From assembly GCA_029960955.1 (NCBI GenBank), contig JASBVS010000005.1, positions 117,200 to 178,258 on the forward strand: 61,059 nucleotides of DNA, in the 5' to 3' direction. Shown one piece after another: positions 12,107-21,139 of the stretch; within the stretch, counting starts at the first letter, position 1, and each line of letters opens with the position of its first letter. The stretch is from Bacillota bacterium (GTDB lineage: Bacteria; Bacillota; Sulfobacillia; JAIMAT01). The notes beneath the pieces are model-generated. The model was not told where the DNA came from, ran no database searches, and saw only the letters and a list, made by a program, of their open reading frames with translations. The position numbers were made by a program, and so were the translations under genes.

Positions 12107-14136
12107 GCAGGGACGAGGCCGGCCGCCCGGGAGGCCCGCGACGCCCGGGGGCGGGCGCCTCCCCGCTGGCCAGCCCGCTCCCCTGGCTGGCCGGCCTTCT
12201 CGCCCTCTACCTGCTGGTGCCCATCGCCGCCTACTTTCTTTACGCGGGCCGGGCGGCGGCGAGCGGGAGCCTGGGCCCCCTGGACGCGGCGGGGCTGGCC
12301 GAGGCGCTTCGGGTCTCCCTGGTCAGCGCCACGATGGCCGCCCTCGCGGTGGCGGCCGGGGGGATCCCCCTGGGCTACTTCCTGGCGCGTCGCCGCGGTC
12401 GGGCCGGGCGCTGGCTGGGCCTGCTGGAGGCGCTGGTCCAGCTGCCGCTGGCGCTGCCGCCGCTGGTCAGCGGCATCCTGCTCCTGCTGGTGATCGGGCC
12501 CTACACGGCGCTGGGGCGGTGGAGCGGCGGAAGGCTGACCGACTCGCTGGCGGGCGTGGTGCTGGCGGAGGCCTTCGTCAGCGCGCCCTTCCTCGTCATC
12601 TCCGCCGAGTCGGCCTTCGCCGCCCTCGACCCCTCCCTGGAGGAGGTGGCGGCCACTCTCGGCCTGCGGCCGCCGGAACGGTTCGCGCGCATCGCGCTGC
12701 CCGCCGCCTGGCCGGGCATCCGCGCCGGCCTCCTCCTCAGCTGGCTGCGCGCCTTCGGCGACTTCGGGGCCACGGTGATGGTCGCCTACCACCCCGCCTC
12801 GCTGCCGGTCTACACCTTCGTCCAGTTCGGCAGCGCCGGCCTGGGAGCGGCGCTGCTGCCGGTGGCGCCGGCGCTGCTGGTGGCGCTCCTCGTGCTGGCG
12901 CTCTCCCGCCGCCTGGCCTCCCGCGTCGCCGCCCGGCGGACGGTCGGACGGCTGGCCGCCGCCCGCCTCCCCGGCCCGGCGGCCCGCCCGGCGCAGGCGG
13001 CCGTGGCCGGCGCCCCGCTCCGCTTCCGCCTCGAGGCGCGGCTGGACGGCTTCTCGCTGGCGCTGGCCCACGCCGCCCGGGCGCCCCGCCTCGCCCTGCT
13101 CGGCCCCTCCGGCTCGGGCAAGTCGCTCACCCTCCGCCTGCTGGCGGGCGTGGAGCGCTCGGGAGGCGGCGAGCTCCGGCTGGGCGCGGTCGACCTGGGC
13201 GCCCTTCCCGCGGAGGAGCGGGGCGTCGGCTACGTACCCCAGGAGTACGGCCTCTTCCCGCACCTGACCGTGGGCGAGCAGCTCCTCCTGGCCGCCCGGG
13301 GCGACGCCGCCCGCGCCGGCTACTGGCTCGAGCGGCTGGGGCTCGCGCCCCTGGCGGAGCGCCTGCCCGGCCGGCTCTCCGGCGGCCAGCGCCAGCGCGT
13401 CGCGCTGGGCCGGGCGCTGGCGGCCGGCCCGCGCCTGCTGCTCCTGGACGAGCCGCTCTCCGCCCTGGACGCGCCGCTCCGCCGCGAGCTCCGCCTGCAG
13501 CTTCGCCGGCTGCAGCGCGAGACGGGCCTGGCCACCGTCCTGGCCACCCACGACCCGGAGGAGGCGGCGCTGCTGGCCGACGAGCTGCTGGTGATCGAGG
13601 GCGGGCGGCTCCTCCAGGCCGGTCCCGTGCGGGAGCTCTTCGAGCGCCCCGCCACGCCCCAGGTGGCGCGCCTGCTCGGCCTGGCCAACACCTTCCCCGG
13701 GCGGCTGGAGGAGGCGGGCCGTCTCGACGCGGGCGGCTTCCTGCTGCGGGTGCGCGCCGCCGCCGGCGCCACCCTCCCCCCTCCCGGGAGCGACGTCATG
13801 TGGTCGCTGCCTCCGGAGACGATCCGCCTGCTCTCCGACGGGGAGGCGGCACCCCCCTCGGCCGACGGTTCGACGGTGGTGGAGGGCCGGCTCCAGGAGC
13901 GGCTCTCGGCCGGCGGGCGGGAGGAGGCGTGGGTCGAGCTGCCGGGCGGCACGACGCTGCTGGTCCGGCTCCCGGCGGGCGGCGCGCCCCCGGCGCCGGG
14001 CCGCGCCGGCGGCCGGCCCCCGGAACCGGGCGAGCGCTGCCGGCTCCTTCTCCCCGCCGGGGCGGTGCGCCTCTGGCTGCGCGGTGACCGTCGCGACGGC
14101 TCCCCGCCCGCCCCGACCGCTCCCGAGGACGGGTGA
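12103..14136 (+). CDS. ABC transporter permease-ATPase fusion for tungstate/molybdate (WtpB-WtpC / ModB-ModC)
   Basis: 677 residues combine two normally separate subunits. Residues ~20-290 are a six-helix permease with the EAA-loop-like LEEVAATLGLRPPERFARIA. Residues ~300-530 are the ATPase, with Walker A GPSGSGKS, Q-loop YVPQEYGLFP, signature LSGGQRQR and Walker B LLLLDEP. The C-terminal ~140 residues fit a TOBE-type oxyanion-sensing domain (DVMWSLPPETIRLL). The start GTG 12103 overlaps the receptor stop by four bases. Separate ModB and ModC are the rule, so the fusion is noteworthy. A homodimer would provide both transmembrane and both nucleotide-binding domains. Confidence 0.88.
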   Translation: MSRDEAGRPGGPRRPGAGASPLASPLPWLAGLLALYLLVPIAAYFLYAGRAAASGSLGPLDAAGLAEALRVSLVSATMAALAVAAGGIPLGYFLARRRGRAGRWLGLLEALVQLPLALPPLVSGILLLLVIGPYTALGRWSGGRLTDSLAGVVLAEAFVSAPFLVISAESAFAALDPSLEEVAATLGLRPPERFARIALPAAWPGIRAGLLLSWLRAFGDFGATVMVAYHPASLPVYTFVQFGSAGLGAALLPVAPALLVALLVLALSRRLASRVAARRTVGRLAAARLPGPAARPAQAAVAGAPLRFRLEARLDGFSLALAHAARAPRLALLGPSGSGKSLTLRLLAGVERSGGGELRLGAVDLGALPAEERGVGYVPQEYGLFPHLTVGEQLLLAARGDAARAGYWLERLGLAPLAERLPGRLSGGQRQRVALGRALAAGPRLLLLDEPLSALDAPLRRELRLQLRRLQRETGLATVLATHDPEEAALLADELLVIEGGRLLQAGPVRELFERPATPQVARLLGLANTFPGRLEEAGRLDAGGFLLRVRAAAGATLPPPGSDVMWSLPPETIRLLSDGEAAPPSADGSTVVEGRLQERLSAGGREEAWVELPGGTTLLVRLPAGGAPPAPGRAGGRPPEPGERCRLLLPAGAVRLWLRGDRRDGSPPAPTAPEDG

Positions 14137-14166
14137 GCCCGGGTGGAGGACGGGTGAGCCCGGGAG
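14125..14166. repeat. 21-bp tandem duplication spanning a stop codon
   Basis: Two adjacent 21-base copies starting GAGGACGGGTGAGCCCGGG (14125-14145 and 14146-14166) differ at one position. The first copy contains the TGA stop of the permease-ATPase gene, and the second lies in the 47-base gap before the convergent murJ. Confidence 0.8.
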
Positions 14167-14183
14167 GCGACGGCGGCTCCCGC

Positions 14184-15803
14184 TTACGGCCTCCCCTCCG
14201 CCTGCGCCGAGGCGGCCCGGCGGCCGAGCCGGCGGCTGGTCAGCTCGGCGAAGAAGCCGGCGGCCTCCATGCGCAGGAGGGCGGCGGCCGCCGCGTAGGC
14301 GGCGACGCCCAGGACGACGACCGCCACCAGCGCCGTCGCGTCGACCAGGAAGCCCGGCGCCGCCGGGCTCCGCCCCAGGAGGAGCGCCAGGTGCGCCGCC
14401 GGGCCGAGCCGCTCCAGGCCTTCCACCGCCACCGCCATCACCGCGCTGGCCAGCAGCGTCTTGCCCAGCTCGACCGCCAGGCTGCGCCCGCCGATGGCCC
14501 CCACCCGGCGGCGCAGGAGGAGGAGCAGGAGCAGGCCGCCGGCGGTGCTGGCGAGCGAGGTGGAGAGCGCCAGCCCGCCCAGCCCCATCACCCGCACCAG
14601 CGCCAGGTTGAGCCCCACGTTGACGACCACGGTCGTCACGCCCACCCACATGGGGGTGAGGCTGTCGCGCAGCGACCAGAAGGCGCGCGAGAGCAGGAGG
14701 CTCCAGCCGCCCCCCAGCAGCGAGAGGCCGTAGAAGGCGAAGGCGACCGCGGTCATCGCGGAGGCCCGGGCGTCGAAGGCGCCGCGCTCGTAGACGACGC
14801 GGACGATGTCGGCGCGCAGGAGGACCATCCCCACCATCGCCGGCAGGGCGACGGCGCCGATCAGGCCGAGGCCGCGGCGGACGCCGTTGCGAAAGGCGTC
14901 CAGCTCCTCGGCCGCCGTCTGCGCCGAGAACGTCGGGTAGAGGACGGTGACCAGCGGCATCACCAGCAGTCCCGCCGGCACGCCGTAGAGCCGGTTCCCG
15001 TAGTTGAGGGCGGCGATGCTCCCCGCCGCCAGGCCCGAGGCCAGGAGCCGGTCGACGAAGAGGTTGACGGCGCCGGCCGCCGAGTTGACCAGGACCGGCA
15101 CCAGCATGCGGCCGCTGGCCACGATGGCCGGGTGGCGCGGCTCCCAGGCCCACTGGAGCCGCCAGCCGTAGCGCCGCAGGACGGGCAGCTGGATCAGCAC
15201 CTGGCTGAGCGAGCCGAGGAGCGTGCCCCCCGCCAGGAAGAGCACCCCCGCCTCCGCGCCCCAGCGCGCCGCCACCGGGATGCCGCCCACCAGGGCGCCG
15301 AGCACGATCAGCACGTCGTAGGGGATGCCGATGGCCGAGGGCGCGGCGAAGTGCTGGTTCGACTCCAGGATGCCGGCCGCCCAGCCCGCCAGGCTCTGGA
15401 AGAGAAGCGCCGGAAGGAGGATCCGGCTCAGGCGCACGGTCAGCGCGCGCTCGGCGGGCCCGAAGCCGGGCGCCATCAGCCCGACCAGCCAGGGGGTGAG
15501 CAGCTCGCTCAGGAGGGTGACGGCGAGCAGGCCGGCCGTCATCAGTGCCAGGGCGGCGTTGGCGTAGCGGAGCGCCGCGCGCTCGCCCTCGCTCTCGCGC
15601 ACGTGGGCGTAGTTGGGGATGATCACGCTGGTGGCGGCCGCATTGACGGCCGCGAAGAAGAGGATGGGGATGTTGCTGGCCACCAGGTAGGCGTCGACCA
15701 CGCGGGTGGCCCCGAAGACGGCGCCGATGGCCGCCTCGCGCGCGAAACCGAAGAGCTTCGAGACGACCGTGATCACCAGGATGGTCAGGGTGGCCCGCGC
15801 CAT
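14184..15803 (-). CDS. murJ: Lipid II flippase MurJ
   Basis: 539 residues, close to the family norm. It begins MARATLTILVITVVSKLFGF(ARE) and carries the MurJ/MVF polytopic pattern of about 14 hydrophobic segments, with AAVNAAATSVIIPNYAH, GILESNQHFAAPS and LRDSLTPMWVGV typical of the MOP-superfamily flippase. It would move undecaprenyl-PP-MurNAc(pentapeptide)-GlcNAc across the membrane for peptidoglycan synthesis. I chose ATG 15803 because the conserved N-terminus begins there; in-frame GTGs at 15830 and 15857 are possible but lack clear ribosome-binding sites. It follows the ABC exporter genes by 80 bases on the same strand. Confidence 0.92.
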   Translation of the reverse strand: MARATLTILVITVVSKLFGFAREAAIGAVFGATRVVDAYLVASNIPILFFAAVNAAATSVIIPNYAHVRESEGERAALRYANAALALMTAGLLAVTLLSELLTPWLVGLMAPGFGPAERALTVRLSRILLPALLFQSLAGWAAGILESNQHFAAPSAIGIPYDVLIVLGALVGGIPVAARWGAEAGVLFLAGGTLLGSLSQVLIQLPVLRRYGWRLQWAWEPRHPAIVASGRMLVPVLVNSAAGAVNLFVDRLLASGLAAGSIAALNYGNRLYGVPAGLLVMPLVTVLYPTFSAQTAAEELDAFRNGVRRGLGLIGAVALPAMVGMVLLRADIVRVVYERGAFDARASAMTAVAFAFYGLSLLGGGWSLLLSRAFWSLRDSLTPMWVGVTTVVVNVGLNLALVRVMGLGGLALSTSLASTAGGLLLLLLLRRRVGAIGGRSLAVELGKTLLASAVMAVAVEGLERLGPAAHLALLLGRSPAAPGFLVDATALVAVVVLGVAAYAAAAALLRMEAAGFFAELTSRRLGRRAASAQAEGRP

Positions 15804-15883
15804 CCCCCGCTGGCTGAGGGCTCGTCCCACGGCCCGCCCGCCGGCCCGTTCCTCCACGAATCCCGCCCCGCTTCGCCCCGGCC

Positions 15884-17602
15884 TTATGCACCCATCCGCT
15901 CCCAGGCCTGCCCGCCGATCCAGCCGGCCAGGACGACCGCGCCGGCGGCCGCCCCGAGCAGGACCAGCAGGCCGCCGGCCAGGAGCCAGACCATCCCGTG
16001 CACCCATCCAAGGTAACCGAGAAGCAGACCGGCTGCCAACGCGCCCAGGAAGAGCAGGTCGCCCGCCCACTGGGTGAGCATCGCCGGCAGGCCCGCCACG
16101 CTCCGGCGCGCGTCCTCCACCTCGGGACGCGCCCAGAGCGCGCCCGCCACCAGCGCGGCCGCCGAGAAGCCGGCGGCCGACTCCAGGCCCAGGAGGGCGG
16201 CCAGCGCCGCCTCCCCGGCCCCCCCGCCGGCGAGGAGGCCCTCGGCGACGGCGACGACGGCGCCCGGCGCGCCGCTGACGGTGAAGACGGCGAGGAGCTT
16301 CCCCAGCGCCACCACGCTCCCGGAGAGCGGCGCCGAGCGGAGGATCCAGAGGTTCCTCCCCTCGCGGCCGAAGGCCGTCAGGCCGACCTGGGAGGCGAGA
16401 AGCCAGGCGAGGAAGGCGCCGGCGCCCGCACCCCGGGCGAGCGCGCGCAGGGAGGCCGCCCGGCCGGCCAGGCCGGCCAGGCCGGCCGGCGGAGCAGGCG
16501 CCCCGCCCCCCTGCAGCCCGCCGCCGGGCAGCAGGAGGCCGACCAGGACGATCACCAGCGCGTAGATCGTCGACGACCAGAGGCGGAGGTCCCGGAAGTA
16601 GGTGCGGAGCTCCTTCCTGGCGACCGACCGCGCGAGGAAGCCGATCCCCCGGCGCCGTCCCGCCTCCCGCGCCGCCTCGCGCCCGGCCGCCGCCACCGGC
16701 GCCGGCTCGCGCCCGGCCTGCCGCGCCCGGACGATCCGGCGCCGGTGCCTCCCCGCCTCCCGCGATCCCGCCCAGCCGCTCAGGAAGGCGCGCGGCACCA
16801 GCCAGAGGCCGGCGCCCAGAGGCAGGGCGGCCAGCAGCGTGTAGCCCAGGAGCGGCGCCAGCGCCCCCGCGGCATCGCCCGCCGCGGCCTGTCGCAACGC
16901 CTCCGCCGCCCAGAGCGTCGGCCAGGGCCCGCGCGCCGCCCATCCCAGCCACCCCTGGAGCGGCAGCCGTCCCGGCGCCTGCGCCACGCGCGGCGCCAGC
17001 TGGGTGAGGGCGTAGAAGACGGCGCCCAGGAGCGTGCCCACCGCCGCGCCCACCTCGCGGCTCCGCCAGGGCGGGACGACGCGCAGGACGAGCAGGTGCA
17101 GGAGCAGGCCCAGGCCGACGGCGCCCAGCACGCCTGCCAGCAGGAGTTCCACGGCCTCCGCGAGGTAGGCCGGCCCGCCGCCCCAGGCGCCGCCCAGCGC
17201 CAGCACCAGCGGCAGGCCCAGGAAGAGCGTGCCCGCCAGAGGCCAGGCGGCCACCTCCGCGAACTTGGCCAGGAAGATGGCCCGCTCCGGGAGGGGCGCG
17301 CTGAAGAGCAGCTCCAGGTCGGCGGAGGCGTAGAGGCTGGAGTAGGCCGCCCCGGCCGTCGCCAGCAGGCCGAAGAGCCAGCCCGCCAGGACCAGGCCGT
17401 GGAGGAGCGGCGTGGCCAGCGGCGAGGCGGGGCCGACAGGCCCGCGGAAGATCGCCCCGGCCGCGGCTCCCCAGCTCGCGGCCAGGGCGACCGCGAAGGG
17501 GAGGCCGAGGATCGGCAGGAGCCAGGCCCTCGCCCCCGGCCGGCCGGTCAGGCTCCGCCAGGCGAGCCGCGACTTCCAGAGAAGGAGGCGGGAGAGGCTC
17601 AC
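15884..17602 (-). CDS. ABC exporter, large integral-membrane permease
   Basis: 572 residues with about 12 hydrophobic segments in two sets, separated by a basic cytoplasmic loop near residues 300-350 (RHRRRIVRARQAGRE). The segment VARKELRTYFRDLRLWSS is typical of ABC-2-type exporter permeases. The GTG start overlaps the ATPase stop (GTGA), so it is the membrane partner of that ATPase. A small triple repeat of GGCCGGCCA near 16460-16490 encodes AGLAGLAGRAA. The exported substrate is unknown; drug, peptide or lipid export are all possible. Confidence 0.8.
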   Translation of the reverse strand: MSLSRLLLWKSRLAWRSLTGRPGARAWLLPILGLPFAVALAASWGAAAGAIFRGPVGPASPLATPLLHGLVLAGWLFGLLATAGAAYSSLYASADLELLFSAPLPERAIFLAKFAEVAAWPLAGTLFLGLPLVLALGGAWGGGPAYLAEAVELLLAGVLGAVGLGLLLHLLVLRVVPPWRSREVGAAVGTLLGAVFYALTQLAPRVAQAPGRLPLQGWLGWAARGPWPTLWAAEALRQAAAGDAAGALAPLLGYTLLAALPLGAGLWLVPRAFLSGWAGSREAGRHRRRIVRARQAGREPAPVAAAGREAAREAGRRRGIGFLARSVARKELRTYFRDLRLWSSTIYALVIVLVGLLLPGGGLQGGGAPAPPAGLAGLAGRAASLRALARGAGAGAFLAWLLASQVGLTAFGREGRNLWILRSAPLSGSVVALGKLLAVFTVSGAPGAVVAVAEGLLAGGGAGEAALAALLGLESAAGFSAAALVAGALWARPEVEDARRSVAGLPAMLTQWAGDLLFLGALAAGLLLGYLGWVHGMVWLLAGGLLVLLGAAAGAVVLAGWIGGQAWERMGA

Positions 17603-18375
17603 CCGCGCTCTTCCTCCCCCAGGAGCCGGACCAGGTCGGCGACCTCCTCGCCGCCGGTCAGCTCGATGAAGACGTCCTCCAGCGAGCGGTCGGCGCCGCG
17701 GGCCAGCTCCTCCGGGCTCCCCTGGGCGAGCAGCCGGCCGTTCTGCAGGATGACGACGCGGTCGCAGAGATGCTGAGCGATCTCGAGCACGTGCGTCGAC
17801 ATGAGCACCGCGCCGCCGCGGCGGCAGAAGTCGCGCAGCACGTTCTTCAGGAGGCGCGCCGAACGGGGGTCGAGACCGATGGTGGGCTCGTCCAGGACCA
17901 GCGCCGCCGGGTCGTGCAGCAGCGCGCCCGCGATCGCCAACTTCTGGCGCATGCCGCGGGAGTAGCTCTGGACGGGGTCGTCGGCCTGCCCGGCCAGGCC
18001 GAAGAGCTCGAGAAGCTCCCGGGCGCGCCGCCCGGCGACCGCCTCCGGAACGCTCCAGAGCTCGCCGACGAAGGCGAGGAACTCGCGGCCGCTCAGCTTC
18101 TCGTAGAGGACGGGCACGTCGGGCACGTAGCCCAGGCGCCGCTTGGCTTCCAGCGGCTGGCGCCAGACGTCGAAGCCGGCCACCAGCGCGCGGCCGCCGC
18201 TCGGCTCGAGGAGCCCGGCCAGCATGCGCAGCGTGGTCGTCTTCCCGGCCCCGTTGGGGCCGAGGAAGCCCACCAGCTCGCCGCGCCGCACCTCGAAACT
18301 GAGGCGGTCGACGGCGCGGACCGGGCCGTACGACTTGGAGAGCTCCTCCAGGCGGATGACGGCCTGCTCCTCCAT
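17599..18375 (-). CDS. ABC exporter ATP-binding protein
   Basis: 258 residues. Walker A is GPNGAGKTTT, the signature is SYSRGMRQKL and Walker B is ALVLDEPTIGLDP, followed by the STHVLEIAQHLCDR switch region. This is the ABC-2 (CcmA/NatA-like) ATPase pattern. I start at ATG 18375 (MEEQAVIRLEELSKSYG), which matches the usual N-terminus. An in-frame ATG at 18423 would add 16 atypical residues. Neither has a strong ribosome-binding site. It is divergent from the MFS permease gene. Confidence 0.88.
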   Translation of the reverse strand: MEEQAVIRLEELSKSYGPVRAVDRLSFEVRRGELVGFLGPNGAGKTTTLRMLAGLLEPSGGRALVAGFDVWRQPLEAKRRLGYVPDVPVLYEKLSGREFLAFVGELWSVPEAVAGRRARELLELFGLAGQADDPVQSYSRGMRQKLAIAGALLHDPAALVLDEPTIGLDPRSARLLKNVLRDFCRRGGAVLMSTHVLEIAQHLCDRVVILQNGRLLAQGSPEELARGADRSLEDVFIELTGGEEVADLVRLLGEEERG

Positions 18376-18454
18376 CGCGCGCGCTCGCCCCCGCTCGACA
18401 AGGTTCCCTCTTGCCCATTCCACGCCCCCGGTCCGGCCCCTCCGCCCGGCGATC

Positions 18455-18463
18455 TGCTATAAG
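18455..18463 (+). promoter_or_regulatory. Extended -10 element of the MFS gene, implying a leaderless mRNA
   Basis: TGCTATAAG is an extended -10 (TGnTATAAG). Only six bases separate it from the ATG at 18470, so transcription would begin at or within a base or two of the start codon. No -35 is obvious and the ribosome-binding site is weak. Confidence 0.45.
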
Positions 18464-18469
18464 AGAGCC

Positions 18470-19828
18470 ATGGGTCGTGCCCGCGGGCGCCCTCCGGCGC
18501 GCTGGTTCCTCGGGCTGTGGCGCGCGCCCCGCCGCTGGCTGGGCGCTCTCCTCGCCTACCCGGCGCCGCGCGCGGTGCGCAGGAACGCCGCCTGGAGCCT
18601 GCTTGAAGGCGCCCTGGGGAGCGTCAGCGCGGGCGTGCTGGGAAGCTTCCTCGGCGTCTACGTCGTCCGCCTCGGGGGACCCGCCCTCCTGGTCGGCCTC
18701 TCGTCAGCGCTGCCGCCACTCCTGGCCAGCCTGGTCCAGCCGTGGGCCGTCCGCCTGACCGCCCGCCAGGGCGCGCGGCCGGTCATGCTGCGCTGGGCGC
18801 TGGTGGCGCGCGCGGGGCTCCTCCTGCTGGCGGTCGTGCCGCTCCTGCCCGCCCCGGGCACCGCCCTGGCCTGGGCGCTGGTGCTCGCCTACGCGCTGGC
18901 CAACGGGGCGGCGACGCTGGCGCTGGTCGCCTGGACGGCGCTGATGGCCCGGCTCTTCCCCGGCCACCTGCGCGGGCGCGTCTTCGGGGACCGGAACCTC
19001 TTCGTCTCCCTGACCACGCTGCTCGGCACCCTGGCCGGCGGTCTGCTGCTCGACCTCCTGGGCACGCGGGCGGGAAGCGCCGCCGCCCTCTTCCTGGGAG
19101 GGGCGACGGCGGTCGTCTCCTGGTTCTTCCTGAGGCGTCTCGAGCCGGTCGACGGGGCGGAGGCCGAGGCGGGGGCGGCGGCCGAGCCGGTGCCCGGGAG
19201 GGAGGAGGCGCCGGGCGACGACCTGCGGCTCGCGCTGGCCGCGCTGCGGCGGCCGCTGCCGCAGCTGGTCTTCGCCGGCGGCGCCCTCTTCCAGCTCGGG
19301 CTGATGCTGCCCGCCGCCGCCTACCCGATCTTCTACGTGCGCACGCTCCACCTGCCCGGCTCCTGGATCAGCGCCATCGGCGTCGGCAGCTCGGTGGCCG
19401 CCATCGCCACCTCCCGCCTCTGGGGCGCCTGGCACGACCGGCGCGGCGTCCTCTGGACCTACGCCGTCAGCACCGCGCTCTTCCTGGCGGTGCCGGCGGT
19501 CTACTCCTGGGCCCGCAGCCCCTGGCTCCTCCTCCTGGCCAACAGCGTGACCGGCGTGGGCGCGGCCGGCTACGCGCTGGCCAACTTCAACGCGGTCCTG
19601 GCGGTGGCGCGGCCGGCGGAGCGGACCGCGCTGGTGGCGCTCTTCAACCTGGTGCTCTACGCGCTGGCGGCACTGGCACCCATGCTGGGCACGGCGCTCC
19701 TGCCGTCGGCCGGTCTGCCCGGCCTCTTCCTGGCGGCGGGCGCGGGCCGCGCCGGCGGCGCGCTGCTCTTCGCCTGGGCGCGGAGGCGCTGGGGCGAGCC
19801 CGGTCCGAGGCCGTCTACGGCGGGCTGA
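18470..19828 (+). CDS. Major facilitator superfamily transporter
   Basis: 452 residues with about 12 hydrophobic segments in two halves and a charged central loop around residues 220-245 (EPVDGAEAEAGAAAEPVPGR). LWGAWHDRRGVL in the second half is an MFS loop motif (G-x-x-x-D-R-x-G). Substrate unknown; the nearest picture is a drug or metabolite exporter. Transcription appears to start at the ATG itself. The last 14 bases overlap antisense with the end of mntH. Confidence 0.85.
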   Translation: MGRARGRPPARWFLGLWRAPRRWLGALLAYPAPRAVRRNAAWSLLEGALGSVSAGVLGSFLGVYVVRLGGPALLVGLSSALPPLLASLVQPWAVRLTARQGARPVMLRWALVARAGLLLLAVVPLLPAPGTALAWALVLAYALANGAATLALVAWTALMARLFPGHLRGRVFGDRNLFVSLTTLLGTLAGGLLLDLLGTRAGSAAALFLGGATAVVSWFFLRRLEPVDGAEAEAGAAAEPVPGREEAPGDDLRLALAALRRPLPQLVFAGGALFQLGLMLPAAAYPIFYVRTLHLPGSWISAIGVGSSVAAIATSRLWGAWHDRRGVLWTYAVSTALFLAVPAVYSWARSPWLLLLANSVTGVGAAGYALANFNAVLAVARPAERTALVALFNLVLYALAALAPMLGTALLPSAGLPGLFLAAGAGRAGGALLFAWARRRWGEPGPRPSTAG

Positions 19829-21098
19829 GGAGCTGCCCGGCCGTCTCCGCCAGGAGCGCCAGGTCCATCGCCACCACCGCCGCGGTGACGGCGGCGGCCA
19901 GCGCCGTCAGCCAGGCCGGCGTCACCCGGCGGCCCATGACACGGCCGCTGGCGTTGAAGAGGACCAGCGGCCCCAGGGCGAAGGGCAGCGCGAAGCTGAG
20001 CACCACCTGGCTCAGCACCAGCACTCGCACCGGGTCGACCCCGAGGGCGACGACGGCGACGCCCGGGAGGAGCGTCAGCAGCCGCCGCGCCGGGAGCCCG
20101 ACGCGCACCTCGACGAAGCCCTCGAGGATGGTCTGCCCCGCCAGCGTGCCGACCACGCTGGAGGCGAGTCCGGAGGCGAGGAGGCCGAGGGCGAAGACGG
20201 CGGCGGCTGCGCGGCCGAAGAGCGGTTCCAGCGTGCGGTGCGCCTGCTCGACGCCCAGCACCGCCAGCCCCCGCGCGCCGAAGGCCGCCGCCGCCATCAC
20301 CAGGAGGCTCGCGTTGACGAGGAAGGCGACGTTCATCGCCACCAGGACGTCGAGCTGCTCGCGGCGCCGGAGGAGCTCCGGGTCCGCCTCCGCCCGCCGT
20401 CGCGGCAGCACCAGCGCGGAGTGGAGGTAGACCACGTGGGGCATCACCGTCGCCCCGAAGATGCCGGCGGCGTAGAGGAGCTCACCCGGCGCCAGGCGCG
20501 GGAGCAGGAGGTGGCGGAGGATGGCGGAGCCGTCGGGCCGGACGCGCACCACCTCCCAGACGTAGGCGGCGGCGATCACCGCCAGGAAGGCGATGATCAC
20601 CTCTTCCATCAGCCGGAAGCCGCGCTGCTCGAGGCCCAGGAGGAGGAGCGTCAGCACCCCCGCCAGCAGCGCCGAGACGAGCATCGGCAGGTGCAGGAGC
20701 AGGCGGACGCCCAGCGCGGCCCCCGTCAGCTCCGCCAGGTCGGTGGCCATGGCGCCCAGCTCGGCCACCACCCAGAGGAAGCGGTTGAGCCCGGCCGGGA
20801 AGAGGAGCCGGCTCCACTCCGGGAGCGTCCGCCCGGTGACGATCCCCAGGCGCGCGGCCAGGCTCTGCACCAGGATGGCCACCAGGTTGGCGGCCAGGAT
20901 CACCCAGAGCAGGTCGTAGCCGAAGAGCGAGCCCGCGGCGATGTTGGTGGCGAAGTTGCCGGGGTCGACGTAGGCGATGCTGGCGACGAAGGCCGGCCCC
21001 AGGTAGGGCAGCACGGCTCCGAGCCGGCCGCGAAGCGAGGCGCCGCCGCCGGGACGGCCGGCCGCCCCGAGGGCGACCCTTCGCGTCCCGCCTGCCAC
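19815..21098 (-). CDS. mntH: Nramp-family Mn2+/Fe2+ transporter (MntH)
   Basis: 427 residues with 11 hydrophobic segments. The Nramp metal-binding motifs are present: DPGNFATN in helix 1 and GATVMPHVVYLHS in helix 6. The protein imports Mn2+ (or Fe2+) with protons. The GTG start has GGAGGAGGT seven bases upstream; an ATG one codon earlier is in another frame. It is divergent from the CPBP protease with only 41 bases between them. I found no MntR-type box in that short gap. Confidence 0.93.
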   Translation of the reverse strand: MAGGTRRVALGAAGRPGGGASLRGRLGAVLPYLGPAFVASIAYVDPGNFATNIAAGSLFGYDLLWVILAANLVAILVQSLAARLGIVTGRTLPEWSRLLFPAGLNRFLWVVAELGAMATDLAELTGAALGVRLLLHLPMLVSALLAGVLTLLLLGLEQRGFRLMEEVIIAFLAVIAAAYVWEVVRVRPDGSAILRHLLLPRLAPGELLYAAGIFGATVMPHVVYLHSALVLPRRRAEADPELLRRREQLDVLVAMNVAFLVNASLLVMAAAAFGARGLAVLGVEQAHRTLEPLFGRAAAAVFALGLLASGLASSVVGTLAGQTILEGFVEVRVGLPARRLLTLLPGVAVVALGVDPVRVLVLSQVVLSFALPFALGPLVLFNASGRVMGRRVTPAWLTALAAAVTAAVVAMDLALLAETAGQLLSPP

Positions 21099-21139
21099 AT
21101 GGCCGACCTCCTCCAGCGCTCCTACGCTATGGGGAGGGG

